From JABDIY01 sp963803845 (GTDB lineage Bacteria > Actinomycetota > Acidimicrobiia > Acidimicrobiales > SZUA-35), in NCBI GenBank assembly GCA_963803845.1, contig CAWDNZ010000005.1, positions 372,001 through 436,000 of the forward strand: 64,000 nucleotides of DNA, read 5' to 3'. Positions 1 to 8,242 of this stretch are shown piece by piece (position 1 is the first letter of the stretch; each line of letters starts with the position of its first letter). A program made the position numbers and the translations under genes. The notes under the pieces were generated by a model, which did not search any database, was not told the origin of the DNA, and saw nothing but the letters and a program-made list of their open reading frames with translations.

Positions 1-1152
1 GCCGCCGTGCACATGGTGTACGTGGAACACCTCGGGGCCGGCGTGGACTACGCGCTCCTTCACCGGGTCGCCGATGTAGGTCCGTTGAATCGGCGTCGCC
101 GGGTCCCCGAACGAGTACGAGCTGTAAGCGAGTGACTCATCGACTATCCCAGCTTCCGCTTGTGCCAGCTCGAGGCGATTCATGAACGGTTCGCTTCGAT
201 AGTTCAGCGCCCGGGCGCCGGGGCGATACGCGCTGGTCGTGGGGTCCACGAGGGGAAGTGGATGGTTCTCATCATCGAGGACGAGGTAGTTCTCGTCGCC
301 GACCTCGTGATAGAAGATCACGAACTCGCGGAACGCCTCGCCTTCTTCGGGAACGACCACGGCATCCCACTGCGACGTCGTTGCACCCGTGCGCGGGTCT
401 CGCCACTCCGAGCCGGGTGGCTCGACGACGACCGCCCCGAAGAGACCGTGACCGGACTGAGAGCGTGCGTTCCCATGGGAATGGAAGACGTGGGTCCCCT
501 CCGGTTCGGACTCCGACACCATCCATTCATATGCGACGGACGACCCCGGCTCGGCCAGCGCATTTGAATTCGCGGCGATCGCCGCCGACCCGTCCGACGC
601 GAGCACGAGCGAGGACCCATGAACGTGAATGCTCGCCGGCTCGCCCTCGAGTTGGTTGGTCAGCGTGATGCGAAGGCATTCGCCGGGCAGCACCCGCAGG
701 ACGAGCGGTTGGATCGCATCACCCTGCAGTCCTGGCGAAACGGCGTTGGCCCTACCGTTCTCGGCAGCCTGCACTGCCTCGACGTCGGTCGAAAGTGCGT
801 ACATTCGGCCCTCGGGATCATGATCACCGTACCGATTGAGCGTGATATCCACGGCGAGCGCAACCACGTCGTAGTCCCTGGTGGGGACACCATTGAGGCA
901 CCTGCCGTCGCCGGCGACCGTCTCTTCGACGGTCGGGCGCAGGACGAGACCCTCGTCGTGCTCGTGTCCGCTCGGCTCGCCCGCGGGTGCACCGCCGATT
1001 TGAGAAACGATTTGGTGGACGTGGTCGTGATCCCCAGCGTGGTCGTGGTGGTCGTGGTCATGGACATGGCCGCCGAGCGTCGTGCCGCCGATGGCCCCGA
1101 GGAGAGCCAGGGCCATCAGCCAACACAACACGGGCGCCCGGCGGCGAATCAT
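1..1152 (-). CDS. Large multicopper oxidase, partial (C-terminus off the left edge)
   Basis: The frame stays open for 384 codons from an ATG at 1152 to the window edge. The N-terminus is a hydrophobic signal segment (about residues 8-27) followed by a His/Asp-rich stretch (residues 29-46), which could be a copper-loading tail. Cupredoxin-type copper signatures follow: HVHG at 176-179, HVFHSHG at 221-227, HGLFG at 235-239 and HVHHVHGG at 377-384, which would feed the trinuclear cluster. The layout, with GDGRCLNGVPTRDY near residue 82 and copper motifs spaced over a long chain, resembles large MnxG/MofA-like oxidases more than three-domain laccases. The ATG overlaps the stop of the upstream cupredoxin gene by 4 bases (ATGA), so the pair is translationally coupled. 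Family membership is secure. Manganese or other metal oxidation is inference, and the missing C-terminus prevents a domain count. Confidence 0.85.
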   Translation of the reverse strand, partial: MIRRRAPVLCWLMALALLGAIGGTTLGGHVHDHDHHDHAGDHDHVHQIVSQIGGAPAGEPSGHEHDEGLVLRPTVEETVAGDGRCLNGVPTRDYDVVALAVDITLNRYGDHDPEGRMYALSTDVEAVQAAENGRANAVSPGLQGDAIQPLVLRVLPGECLRITLTNQLEGEPASIHVHGSSLVLASDGSAAIAANSNALAEPGSSVAYEWMVSESEPEGTHVFHSHGNARSQSGHGLFGAVVVEPPGSEWRDPRTGATTSQWDAVVVPEEGEAFREFVIFYHEVGDENYLVLDDENHPLPLVDPTTSAYRPGARALNYRSEPFMNRLELAQAEAGIVDESLAYSSYSFGDPATPIQRTYIGDPVKERVVHAGPEVFHVHHVHGG

Positions 1153-2444
1153 TCGATCGTGACCGTGCCCTGCATCTCCGGGTGGATCAGGCAGATGTAG
1201 TCGTAGGTTCCCGGCGACGTGATCGCCAGGGTGAAGTCGCCGCCGAACATGATTCCAGAGCTGAAGAAGCCGGTCCCGTCCCAGGTGCCGCCATCGACTG
1301 GTGGCGGTGGTCCGTCGCCCTCACCTTCCGACGGCGGTGGTGGCTCGTATCCGGCGGGGGCGACTGCCTCCTCCACGAGGTGGTAGCCGTCATCCTCGCC
1401 CTTGACGAGGATTGTTCTTGCGCTCTCCGGTGGGTTGAAGCTCACCGTGTGCGGCCCGACAATGGACCACGTGACCGCCTCGCCTGCTGCGGCTGTCGCA
1501 TCGGCTGGAATGAAGTCGACATCGAGCACCGCCGGGACCGCTTCGGAACCGAGGCCGGCGAGTACCTTGCCGGGCGTCGCAGCGGCCTTGGCAGCATCGA
1601 CCGTCGGCAACATCTCGTCGACAAACTTGTCGAGCTGCTCCTGCGCCAGCGCCGCCACCTCGTCGGGCGTCGGAACCGGTTCATCGGCCGGCACCACCGT
1701 CACCTCGGAGATCATCTCGGTGAAGTGCAGCGTGCAGAATGCCAGGTACGTCCCCGGTGCGATGTCCTCGGCGATCTCCATCGAGAAGATTTCGCCGTCC
1801 GGGAGGAACCCGGAGTTGTAGAACGTTTCGGTGCCGGTGAATGCGCTCGGCTCGGTGACCGGGCACTGCGTACTCACATCGTCCGGCACCGCCTCCCCCT
1901 CGCTCACGAAGCACGGATTGACGCTGTTCTGGTTGGCGTCGCCCGGCCCATCTGGGAGCATCGCCGGGATCGCCCCGAACGCCGCTTCGAGTTCCGGTGG
2001 TGGTGGCCCCTCGCTCTGCAACTGCTCCGGCGTCAGTTTGCGGAACTCGTCGATCGCCGTCTCGACGACGCTACCGAAGGTGACGGAATGCGGCTCACCG
2101 GAGAAGACGCTCTTGTAGACGATCGTGTCGCCAGGGTGCACCGTGATCGTGTCAGGGAAGTAGGCGAAGAAGGCCCCGTTGAACTCGTCGACGCGTCCGT
2201 CTACGAACACGGTGTACTCCATCGGCCCCGCTGCCGGCGGGTTCGTGGTAGATGAATTCGTGGTGGATGGGTCGGTGGTCGATACGACGGTGGTGGTTTG
2301 GCCGGCGCCCGTGGTAGAGGCGTCACTCCCACAGGCTGCGACGAGGATTACCAGCACGGCCGCCGCGATCATGAACCGGTTTCGCGTTGGTGTTCGCGCG
2401 CCGGAACGTCGGGTTCGACGGTTGCTGTCCAGGTAGTTGATCAT
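1149..2444 (-). CDS. Double-cupredoxin lipoprotein
   Basis: A 431-residue protein. I chose the ATG at 2444 because AAGGAGA lies 6 bases upstream; a longer in-frame start at 2615 lacks such a site and would precede the signal peptide with 57 low-complexity residues. The signal segment ends in a lipobox (LVAAC), then a Thr/Ser-rich linker. Two plastocyanin-like domains follow, each with a type-1 copper ligand set: an upstream His in GEPHSVTFG with FCTLHFTEM, and a His in VGPHTVSF with YICLIHPEMQG near the C-terminus. Such proteins carry electrons or copper at the outer face of the membrane. The gene is coupled by ATGA overlap to the multicopper oxidase, so it most likely supplies electrons or copper to that enzyme. 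Function in metal oxidation is inferred from the pairing. Confidence 0.85.
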   Translation of the reverse strand: MINYLDSNRRTRRSGARTPTRNRFMIAAAVLVILVAACGSDASTTGAGQTTTVVSTTDPSTTNSSTTNPPAAGPMEYTVFVDGRVDEFNGAFFAYFPDTITVHPGDTIVYKSVFSGEPHSVTFGSVVETAIDEFRKLTPEQLQSEGPPPPELEAAFGAIPAMLPDGPGDANQNSVNPCFVSEGEAVPDDVSTQCPVTEPSAFTGTETFYNSGFLPDGEIFSMEIAEDIAPGTYLAFCTLHFTEMISEVTVVPADEPVPTPDEVAALAQEQLDKFVDEMLPTVDAAKAAATPGKVLAGLGSEAVPAVLDVDFIPADATAAAGEAVTWSIVGPHTVSFNPPESARTILVKGEDDGYHLVEEAVAPAGYEPPPPSEGEGDGPPPPVDGGTWDGTGFFSSGIMFGGDFTLAITSPGTYDYICLIHPEMQGTVTIE

Positions 2445-2785
2445 GTGACTTCTCCTTGAATGGGTGTTTGCTGGGCTCTTGGTGGGTGGTGTTGGGTTGT
2501 CGTTGGTCGGCTTGTCGTTGGTTGGGTTCGGCCCCCTGGTGGACCGCTCGGATCCACTCGAACGCATCCGTGATCGAGTGCGACGACATCGAGTTGCGAG
2601 TTTGGATGTGTTCAATTTCTACGCGTTCTCCCGTGCCATTAAGGCCCCAACACCGCAGAAGGAACGAGCTGTAGGGCCGCATGTCCATGATGTTCCTTCG
2701 ACCTTCTCGTGGGCGGAGGGTGCTCCACACCCCGACGCTGCACCCGCGCCGTCAACGAGAGGTCAATCGAAATGCCTCGGTATGG
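2445..2785. promoter_or_regulatory. Intergenic region upstream of the copper operon, with a 15-bp tandem repeat
   Basis: This 341-base gap lies between the start of the cupredoxin gene and the end of the SARP regulator gene, so it must hold the promoter of the copper operon. An imperfect tandem 15-mer is visible, TTGTCGTTGGTCGGC at 2498-2512 and TTGTCGTTGGTTGGG at 2513-2527. Open frames here have poor coding character and no convincing protein. I see no clear promoter hexamers. Confidence 0.4.
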
Positions 2786-3985
2786 CTAGGTATACGTACG
2801 CGGCTCGCCGGCGCGAAGCAGTGCCGCACCAACTGCGAAACGCGACGAGACTCCGAGCTTGTGTAAGACCCTATTCACATGGGTGTCGACGGTCCGCCTG
2901 GCGATGCCCAGACGGCCAGCGATCGCAGCGTTTGTGAGGTTCGCGGCGATCAGTTCGGCGACCTGATGTTCCCGGCAGGTCAGCGGTTTCGACGCAGTCA
3001 TCGTCGCTGGCTCGCCGATCGTCGACGTCCATCCCGTTGCGAGACCGAACTCGGTTGCATCCTCGATGGGCATGGAGCTACCGAGCTCGCCGAGTGTCAC
3101 CGGCAGGTTCGTGCGCGTTGCGTTCTGTTCGCGGGTCCGAAGCGGGTCGGCCCTCCAGCTGCACGTTCCGAACCGACCGCTGGCGATGTCGGCGTGAAGT
3201 TGGCGCGTGCCGGGCATCGGGTCCACGTCGAGCTCGCGGGCCAAGGCTTCGCGCAGACGCGCATATTGGCGGATTGCCTGTCCTGGACGCCCGGCGAGCG
3301 CATGAATGCGCATCAGACCAGAGTGGGCATCCTCGTGCGTCGGCGCGGCGGCCGTGGCTCGTTCGAGCACCGTCACTCCGGCGGCCCATTCGCCGGACGC
3401 CTCATAGAGGCCACCGAGCTCGACCATCATGCTCAGCCACAATTCTCGCAACGTTTCGCGCGGCGCGATGGCCCAGTCTTCATAGGGATCCTCCGGCAAC
3501 AGGTCGCCGGGGTAGAGGGCGAGCGCAGCCTCGTACGAATCGACACTCCCGAGCCGGCGACACCGCTCGGATGCGGCGCGGAAGGCATCGACGTCGAGCC
3601 ACAAGCCGCCGGGTGCCTCTAGCCGGAGCAGGCCGCCCCTGAATACGAGGTATGCGGACGAACCGGTCGGCCGGCAGGGTTCGAGGGCGGCGCGCACAGA
3701 GTGCAGCGTCGATCGCCAGTTGTTGGTCGCCGCGGAAGGATCCAGCTCCGGCCACAGCATGTCGAGGACCTGATCGCGATGGAGCTGATGACCGGGCGCG
3801 AGCGCCAGGATCTTGATCAGACTCCGACCCTTCTGTGTCCGCCAAGCACTGACCGGAACGGGTGCGCGCCCGACGCTGACTGCGAAGCCGTTCAGGAGCG
3901 TCACAACCAGGGGCTGGCTCTGATCGACGGTGCGCGGATCGACGGACCGCGCCCCAATTGCGTCGACCAACAACTGTTCCCTCAA
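2786..3985 (-). CDS. SARP-family transcriptional regulator with C-terminal LuxR HTH
   Basis: A 399-residue regulator. Residues about 25-100 form an OmpR-type winged helix (GRSLIKILALAPGHQLHRDQ then VLDMLWPELDP). Residues about 105-260 form a bacterial transcriptional activation domain built of TPR-like helices, with YPGDLLPEDPYEDW and LARELDVDPMPGT characteristic of the SARP/AfsR group. The last 65 residues add a LuxR/NarL helix-turn-helix (LTCREHQVAELIAANLTNAA, then RRTVDTHVNRVLHKLGV). Two DNA-binding domains at opposite ends of one SARP is uncommon. The gene is divergent from the P450 gene at 4227, with 241 bases between starts, so the P450 is a plausible target. SARP proteins usually activate secondary-metabolite or stress genes. 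Confidence 0.85.
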   Translation of the reverse strand: MREQLLVDAIGARSVDPRTVDQSQPLVVTLLNGFAVSVGRAPVPVSAWRTQKGRSLIKILALAPGHQLHRDQVLDMLWPELDPSAATNNWRSTLHSVRAALEPCRPTGSSAYLVFRGGLLRLEAPGGLWLDVDAFRAASERCRRLGSVDSYEAALALYPGDLLPEDPYEDWAIAPRETLRELWLSMMVELGGLYEASGEWAAGVTVLERATAAAPTHEDAHSGLMRIHALAGRPGQAIRQYARLREALARELDVDPMPGTRQLHADIASGRFGTCSWRADPLRTREQNATRTNLPVTLGELGSSMPIEDATEFGLATGWTSTIGEPATMTASKPLTCREHQVAELIAANLTNAAIAGRLGIARRTVDTHVNRVLHKLGVSSRFAVGAALLRAGEPRTYT

Positions 3986-4226
3986 GTGCGTCTGCCTTCA
4001 AGAAACTTCCGTTGGGGTTGACTATGGGCCATGCGGGCGGAAAAGGTCAACAGATCGGCGAAGATGCCAGCTGCCGTGAGCGAGGTACGGCACCGACAGC
4101 ACGAGCAGCTCGACCACGGCGTGCCTCGAACGGTCGACCGCGTTCGCCCGTCCGACGGCATCCGCTACGATTTGCTCACCGACTGAACGGCCGGCTTCGA
4201 CCTGATCACGAAAGCCCCGGATTAAC
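3986..4226. promoter_or_regulatory. Divergent promoter region between the SARP and P450 genes
   Basis: The gap separates two divergently read genes and should carry both promoters. A weak inverted pair GTTGAC (4017-4022) and GTCAAC (4046-4051) is present, which could be a regulator site. No coding frame is convincing. Confidence 0.35.
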
Positions 4227-5591
4227 ATGCGTCCCGCACAAGCTGCGAGGTTGCCCTCGCCGAAGCTCACGGCTCAACCGGATCTTCTGCGGCGAATACT
4301 GAAGGACCCTCAGCCGGTCCTCGACGAGCTGGCCGCCTCGGTCGGGCCCGTTTGTGGGCTCGGGTTCGGACCGATGCGGCTCGCTGTTGTTGGGGACCCC
4401 GCGGTATTGCGGGAGCTCTTCGCTACACCAACCACCTCGTTCCGATGGAATCACCGATTCAATCTGCTGGCGGTGGTTGTTGGCCCTGGGTCGATGATCG
4501 TTTCTGATGGCGACGAACACAAGCGTCGACGCTCCTCAGTCCAATCGGCTTTTTCACGCCGACGGCTGAACGGCTGGATCCCGATGATCGTTGAGCGCAC
4601 CGACGCCGCCATCGACGATCTCGTTCAGTCGGTCGACCCAGCCGGCGAGGTGGTGGACATGTATCGGATGGGACGGTCGCTCGTCCTCGAGATAGTCGTG
4701 CGGGCAATGTTCGGGGACCGCCTCGCCGAACACGTCACAGAGTTCGGCGACCTGTTCCAGCGGGCGCAGGACTACCTCGAAGCCCCGGCCTACCGTCAAA
4801 TTCCTCACCCCTTGCCGTTTACGGCGCGGGCCCGGGTTCGGCAGGACCGCCGAGCCTTCGACGCGATCGTGGATGACGAGATCGCTCATCTGAGAGCGGA
4901 GCCGAGCGATGATCCACTCAACGTTCTTGCGTCGCTCGTGGCACAAGGCGATATGACCGACGCGGAGATACGGGACCAGGTCAACTCACTCATCGGGGCC
5001 GGCTACGACACCACCTCGGCGTCGCTGGCGTGGATGTTGTGGCGGTCCACACTGGAGCCGGGGCTGTGGCTTCGTCTTCGGAATGAGGCCGACACCGTGT
5101 TCGGCGGTGATCGAGACAGGCAACCCGATCCGAGCACGCTGGCGCACCTCGATTTGGCGAACCGGGTCATGCGGGAGACGTTGCGACTTCACCCCGCCGG
5201 AGTGGTGAGTCCCCGCGAGGCCGCAATCGATGTGGAGCTGGGCGGGTACTCGATTCCGAAAGGCACCGTCATCTTGTGGTCGGCCTACCTCGCCGGCCGC
5301 AACGACGAGGCGTGGACCGAGCCGCTGCGCTTCCACCCGGACCGATTCCTGGATTTGACTGCGGAACAGCGTGAACTCGCCAACAGTTCGTGGGTGCCGT
5401 TCGGAGGCGGCGCTCGCAACTGCATCGGTTTCGCCCTGGCCCAGATGGAGCTCACCTTGATCATCGCACGACTGGCTCAACGGCTCGATCTCGTACCAAC
5501 CACTTCCGTTGTGCCCCGGCCCGTCGGGATGGTCGTGAACCGCCCGAGCGGCGGCGCTCCGATGCTGGTCACCGCCCGAACCGAAACCTGA
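4227..5591 (+). CDS. Cytochrome P450
   Basis: A 454-residue soluble P450 of normal bacterial length. The I-helix oxygen-activation motif AGYDTT is at about residues 257-262, the K-helix ExxR motif at about 317 (ETLRLHP), and the heme-thiolate loop FGGGARNCIGFALAQMEL begins at about 392, with the Cys ligand inside it. The FGGGxRxCxG form is the canonical one, so the enzyme should be active given a ferredoxin and reductase, neither of which is encoded nearby. The ATG at 4227 gives the usual short N-terminus; the upstream ribosome site is weak. Substrate cannot be read from sequence. Its divergent SARP neighbour suggests controlled expression. Confidence 0.92.
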   Translation: MRPAQAARLPSPKLTAQPDLLRRILKDPQPVLDELAASVGPVCGLGFGPMRLAVVGDPAVLRELFATPTTSFRWNHRFNLLAVVVGPGSMIVSDGDEHKRRRSSVQSAFSRRRLNGWIPMIVERTDAAIDDLVQSVDPAGEVVDMYRMGRSLVLEIVVRAMFGDRLAEHVTEFGDLFQRAQDYLEAPAYRQIPHPLPFTARARVRQDRRAFDAIVDDEIAHLRAEPSDDPLNVLASLVAQGDMTDAEIRDQVNSLIGAGYDTTSASLAWMLWRSTLEPGLWLRLRNEADTVFGGDRDRQPDPSTLAHLDLANRVMRETLRLHPAGVVSPREAAIDVELGGYSIPKGTVILWSAYLAGRNDEAWTEPLRFHPDRFLDLTAEQRELANSSWVPFGGGARNCIGFALAQMELTLIIARLAQRLDLVPTTSVVPRPVGMVVNRPSGGAPMLVTARTET

Positions 5592-5616
5592 ACAGAGCAG
5601 GCCAAGATTCCTTCAG

Positions 5617-5667
5617 CGACAGTCTTGAGCCCAGGATTGCGAGGCTGAAGCCTCGGTCGGACTGTCG
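5617..5667. repeat. Nested inverted repeats after the P450 gene
   Basis: An outer pair CGACAGTC (5617-5624) and GACTGTCG (5660-5667) encloses a tight hairpin GAGGCT-GA-AGCCTC (5641-5654). The element lies between the P450 stop (5591) and the next ribosome site (5705-5710). No T-run follows, so it is either a factor-assisted terminator or a regulator site for the following gene. Confidence 0.5.
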
Positions 5668-5714
5668 TAGCGAATAGTCTGGTCGCTCATGATCTGTTGC
5701 ATAGAGGAGGCCCC

Positions 5715-6656
5715 ATGGCTGGCGGCTTAGTTGGCTTGTTGGATGACATTGCTGCCCTGGCGAAGTTGGCTGCGGCGTCGGTGGATGATGTTGGCGCGGC
5801 CGCCGGTCGAGCGAGCGCAAAGGCGGCAGGGGTGGTGGTCGATGACACTGCGGTCACGCCCACCTATGTTCATGGTTTGGCGGCCCAGCGGGAGCTGCCG
5901 ATCATCAAGCGAATTGCGATCGGTTCGCTACGCAACAAGCTGGTGTTCATTCTGCCCGCCGCGCTGATCCTCAGTGAGTTTGTGCCGATCCTGGTGGAGA
6001 TCATCTTGATGGCGGGCGGTGCGTTCCTCTGCTTCGAGGGCGTCGAGAAGATTCACCACAAGTTGAGCGGCCATGGTGATGATCACGATCTGCCCGCTGT
6101 TGCGATCGGGCCCGAAGAAGAAGAAAAGACCGTCGCCGGCGCGATCCGAACCGATTTCATCCTGTCCGGCGAGATCATGGTGATTGCACTGAAAGAAGTC
6201 ATTGATGAAGGATTCGTTTCGCGAGCGATCATCATGGTGGTCGTTGCATTCCTCATCACCGCCATCGTGTACGGCGTCGTGGCGTTGATCGTGAAAATGG
6301 ACGACATCGGCCTGATGATGGTGGCGCGGGGCGGCTCGTCAGCAGGGTTCGGCCGGAACCTCGTTTCGGCGATGCCGAAGGTTTTGCAGGCCCTGACTGT
6401 CGTTGGGACGGCGGCGATGCTCTGGGTCGGTGGCCACATTCTCTTGGTGGGCTCAGATGAGCTTGGTTGGCACGGGCCTTACGACCTCGTACACCGCCTG
6501 GAGGAATCGGTGCACGATGTCGGGGGCGTCGGAGGCGTGCTCGGCTGGCTGATCAACACCGGGATATCCGCACTTATCGGCGTGGCGGTGGGTGCTGTTG
6601 TGGTGTGGGCAGTGTCGCAACTGCCTCTCGGTGCCAAGGAAAAGCAGCACGCCTAG
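5715..6656 (+). CDS. DUF808 family integral membrane protein (YedI-like)
   Basis: A 313-residue membrane protein. The ATG at 5715 is preceded by AGAGGAGG at proper distance; an in-frame TTG at 5697 is less likely. The N-terminus MAGGLVGLLDDIAALAKLAA and the segment LPIIKRIAIGSLRNKLVFIL identify the DUF808/YedI family, whose role is unknown. Hydrophobic segments occur around residues 75-110, 165-200, 225-245 and 275-300, with a charged His/Asp-rich loop near residue 120. The stop codon TAG abuts the ATG of the MttB-family gene, so the two are probably co-transcribed, although family members elsewhere sit in varied contexts. Confidence 0.85.
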   Translation: MAGGLVGLLDDIAALAKLAAASVDDVGAAAGRASAKAAGVVVDDTAVTPTYVHGLAAQRELPIIKRIAIGSLRNKLVFILPAALILSEFVPILVEIILMAGGAFLCFEGVEKIHHKLSGHGDDHDLPAVAIGPEEEEKTVAGAIRTDFILSGEIMVIALKEVIDEGFVSRAIIMVVVAFLITAIVYGVVALIVKMDDIGLMMVARGGSSAGFGRNLVSAMPKVLQALTVVGTAAMLWVGGHILLVGSDELGWHGPYDLVHRLEESVHDVGGVGGVLGWLINTGISALIGVAVGAVVVWAVSQLPLGAKEKQHA

Positions 6657-8177
6657 ATGACAAGACGGACCCGTCCTCGTGGCAGTCGTCAACGCCAACC
6701 GATCGATGTTGGGCATCGGCGCCGACTAGAGAACCCGTTCGAGCCCCTTCGGGTGCTGTCTGACGACAATGTGGCGCACATTCATGAGAGTGCCATTCAG
6801 TATTTGTCCGATGAAGGCATCCGAGTGTTGTTCGAAGAGGCACGGGATATCTTCGCTGCCGGTGGTGCCACCGTGACCGATGATTTGATGGTCCGCCTCG
6901 ATCCTGACAGCATTCGTTCGGCGCTCGAGTCAGCCCCGTCGGGTTTCGAACTGTTCGCTCCCAATGCCGAGCGCAATGTTGACGTTGGTGGCCGGAGTGT
7001 TGCGCTCGTGCCGGTGGGAGGTCCTCCGTTCGCCTCGGATCTCACCGCTGGTCGTCGAGCGGGGACGCTCGCTGATCAGCAGAATTTTCTTCGTCTCACC
7101 CAGATCTATGACGTGCTGGCGGTGACGTCGCCGTGCGTGGAACCCGATGACGTCGACCTGAAGGTTCGCCACTTGGAATCGATGCTCTCCACCCTCACCC
7201 TCACCGACAAGGTGCCGTTCCTCTACGCTCGTGGTCGGCGGCGGGTCCGCGACGGATTCGATCTGGTGAAGATCCGCCACGGGATCGTGGAGGACGACGA
7301 ATTCGCAGGGTTGTCGCGCTGCTGGACCAACATAAACACCAATTCACCCCGTCAGCTCGACATCCCCATGTCCATGGGGATCATCGATTTCGCCCGGATG
7401 AACCAGCCGTGCATCATGACACCGTTCACGTTGGCTGGAGCCATGGCGCCTGTGACACTGGCGGGCGCTCTGGTTCTCCAGCACATGGAGGTCTTGGCGG
7501 CAGTCACGCTCGCACAGCTCGTCAGGCCCGGCGCTCCGGTTCTCTACGGAGCATTCACATCCAACGTGGACATGAAGTCCGGCTCACCGGCCTTCGGAAC
7601 GCCCGAGGCGATGAAAGGAGCCATCGCCAGTGGTCAGTTGGCCCGTCATGTTGAACTACCGTGGAGGTCGTCGGGATCGAGCACTTCCAACTCGGTTGAC
7701 GCCCAGGCGGGGTACGAAACCATGGCAAACACCTACGGGGCGTTGCTCGGCGGAGCCAACTGGATCCAGCATGCGGCCGGTTGGCAAGAAGGCGGTCTCT
7801 CGGCGAGTTTTGAGAAGTTCATCGTTGACGTCGAAATGTGTCAGATCATCGCAGACTGGTTTCAACCGATCGAAGTGAACGAAGCAACCCTGGCGCTTGA
7901 CGCGATCACTGACGTTGGCCCCGGCGGTCACTTCTTCGGCACCCAGCACACCTTGGATCGGTACGAGACCGCGTTCTACCAGCCACTGGTGTTCGAGCGG
8001 ACAAACTTCGAGCAGTGGACCGAGGAGGGAAGTCGCCGGACCGATCAACGAGCCGAGCTCACATGGAGAAGTGCACTGGAAAACTATGAGCAACCATCGC
8101 TCGACAGCGCGATTCTCGAAGAGCTGCAGGACTTCGTTCGTCGACGAAGCGCTGAAGGGGGCGCAGCGCCAGACTGA
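6657..8177 (+). CDS. Trimethylamine methyltransferase (MttB) family protein, non-pyrrolysine
   Basis: A 506-residue enzyme with the MttB-family TIM-barrel signature: HIHESAIQYLSDEGIRVLFE near the N-terminus, then PCIMTPFTLAGAMAPVTLAG and GAPVLYGAFTSNVDMKSGSP in the middle. The frame is open throughout with no internal amber codon at the site of pyrrolysine in archaeal MttB. It therefore belongs to the larger non-Pyl group, whose studied members (MtgB, MtpB and relatives) demethylate glycine betaine, proline betaine or carnitine and pass the methyl to a corrinoid protein. No corrinoid partner or reactivase is encoded in this window. It starts immediately after the DUF808 stop. Its proximity to the Rieske and carnitine-dehydrogenase-like genes supports a methylated-amine substrate; the exact one is unknown. 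Confidence 0.85.
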   Translation: MTRRTRPRGSRQRQPIDVGHRRRLENPFEPLRVLSDDNVAHIHESAIQYLSDEGIRVLFEEARDIFAAGGATVTDDLMVRLDPDSIRSALESAPSGFELFAPNAERNVDVGGRSVALVPVGGPPFASDLTAGRRAGTLADQQNFLRLTQIYDVLAVTSPCVEPDDVDLKVRHLESMLSTLTLTDKVPFLYARGRRRVRDGFDLVKIRHGIVEDDEFAGLSRCWTNINTNSPRQLDIPMSMGIIDFARMNQPCIMTPFTLAGAMAPVTLAGALVLQHMEVLAAVTLAQLVRPGAPVLYGAFTSNVDMKSGSPAFGTPEAMKGAIASGQLARHVELPWRSSGSSTSNSVDAQAGYETMANTYGALLGGANWIQHAAGWQEGGLSASFEKFIVDVEMCQIIADWFQPIEVNEATLALDAITDVGPGGHFFGTQHTLDRYETAFYQPLVFERTNFEQWTEEGSRRTDQRAELTWRSALENYEQPSLDSAILEELQDFVRRRSAEGGAAPD

Positions 8178-8242
8178 CGAATTGATCGCCCGCTGCCCAG
8201 CAGATCGCCGGCAGCGGGCCAGTCAGAACAGGCGTGTCGCCA

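Noticed and set aside
160..1200. Several plus- and minus-strand ORFs over the left end, including a Thr-rich one at 660-1067
   Set aside because: They are shadows of the multicopper oxidase gene, whose His/Asp-rich leader reads as Thr-rich in another frame.
987..2255. A 422-codon plus-strand frame
   Set aside because: Arg-rich, no recognisable motif, and exactly antisense to the cupredoxin lipoprotein gene with clear domains and ribosome site.
6654..6656. TAG just before the MttB start as a possible pyrrolysine codon
   Set aside because: It is the stop of the DUF808 gene; the MttB-family frame itself has no internal amber codon.
7366..7385. Palindrome CATCCCCATGTCCATGGGGA as a motif copy
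   Set aside because: It lies inside the MttB coding region and lacks the GACTC and ATTCC parts of the island motif.
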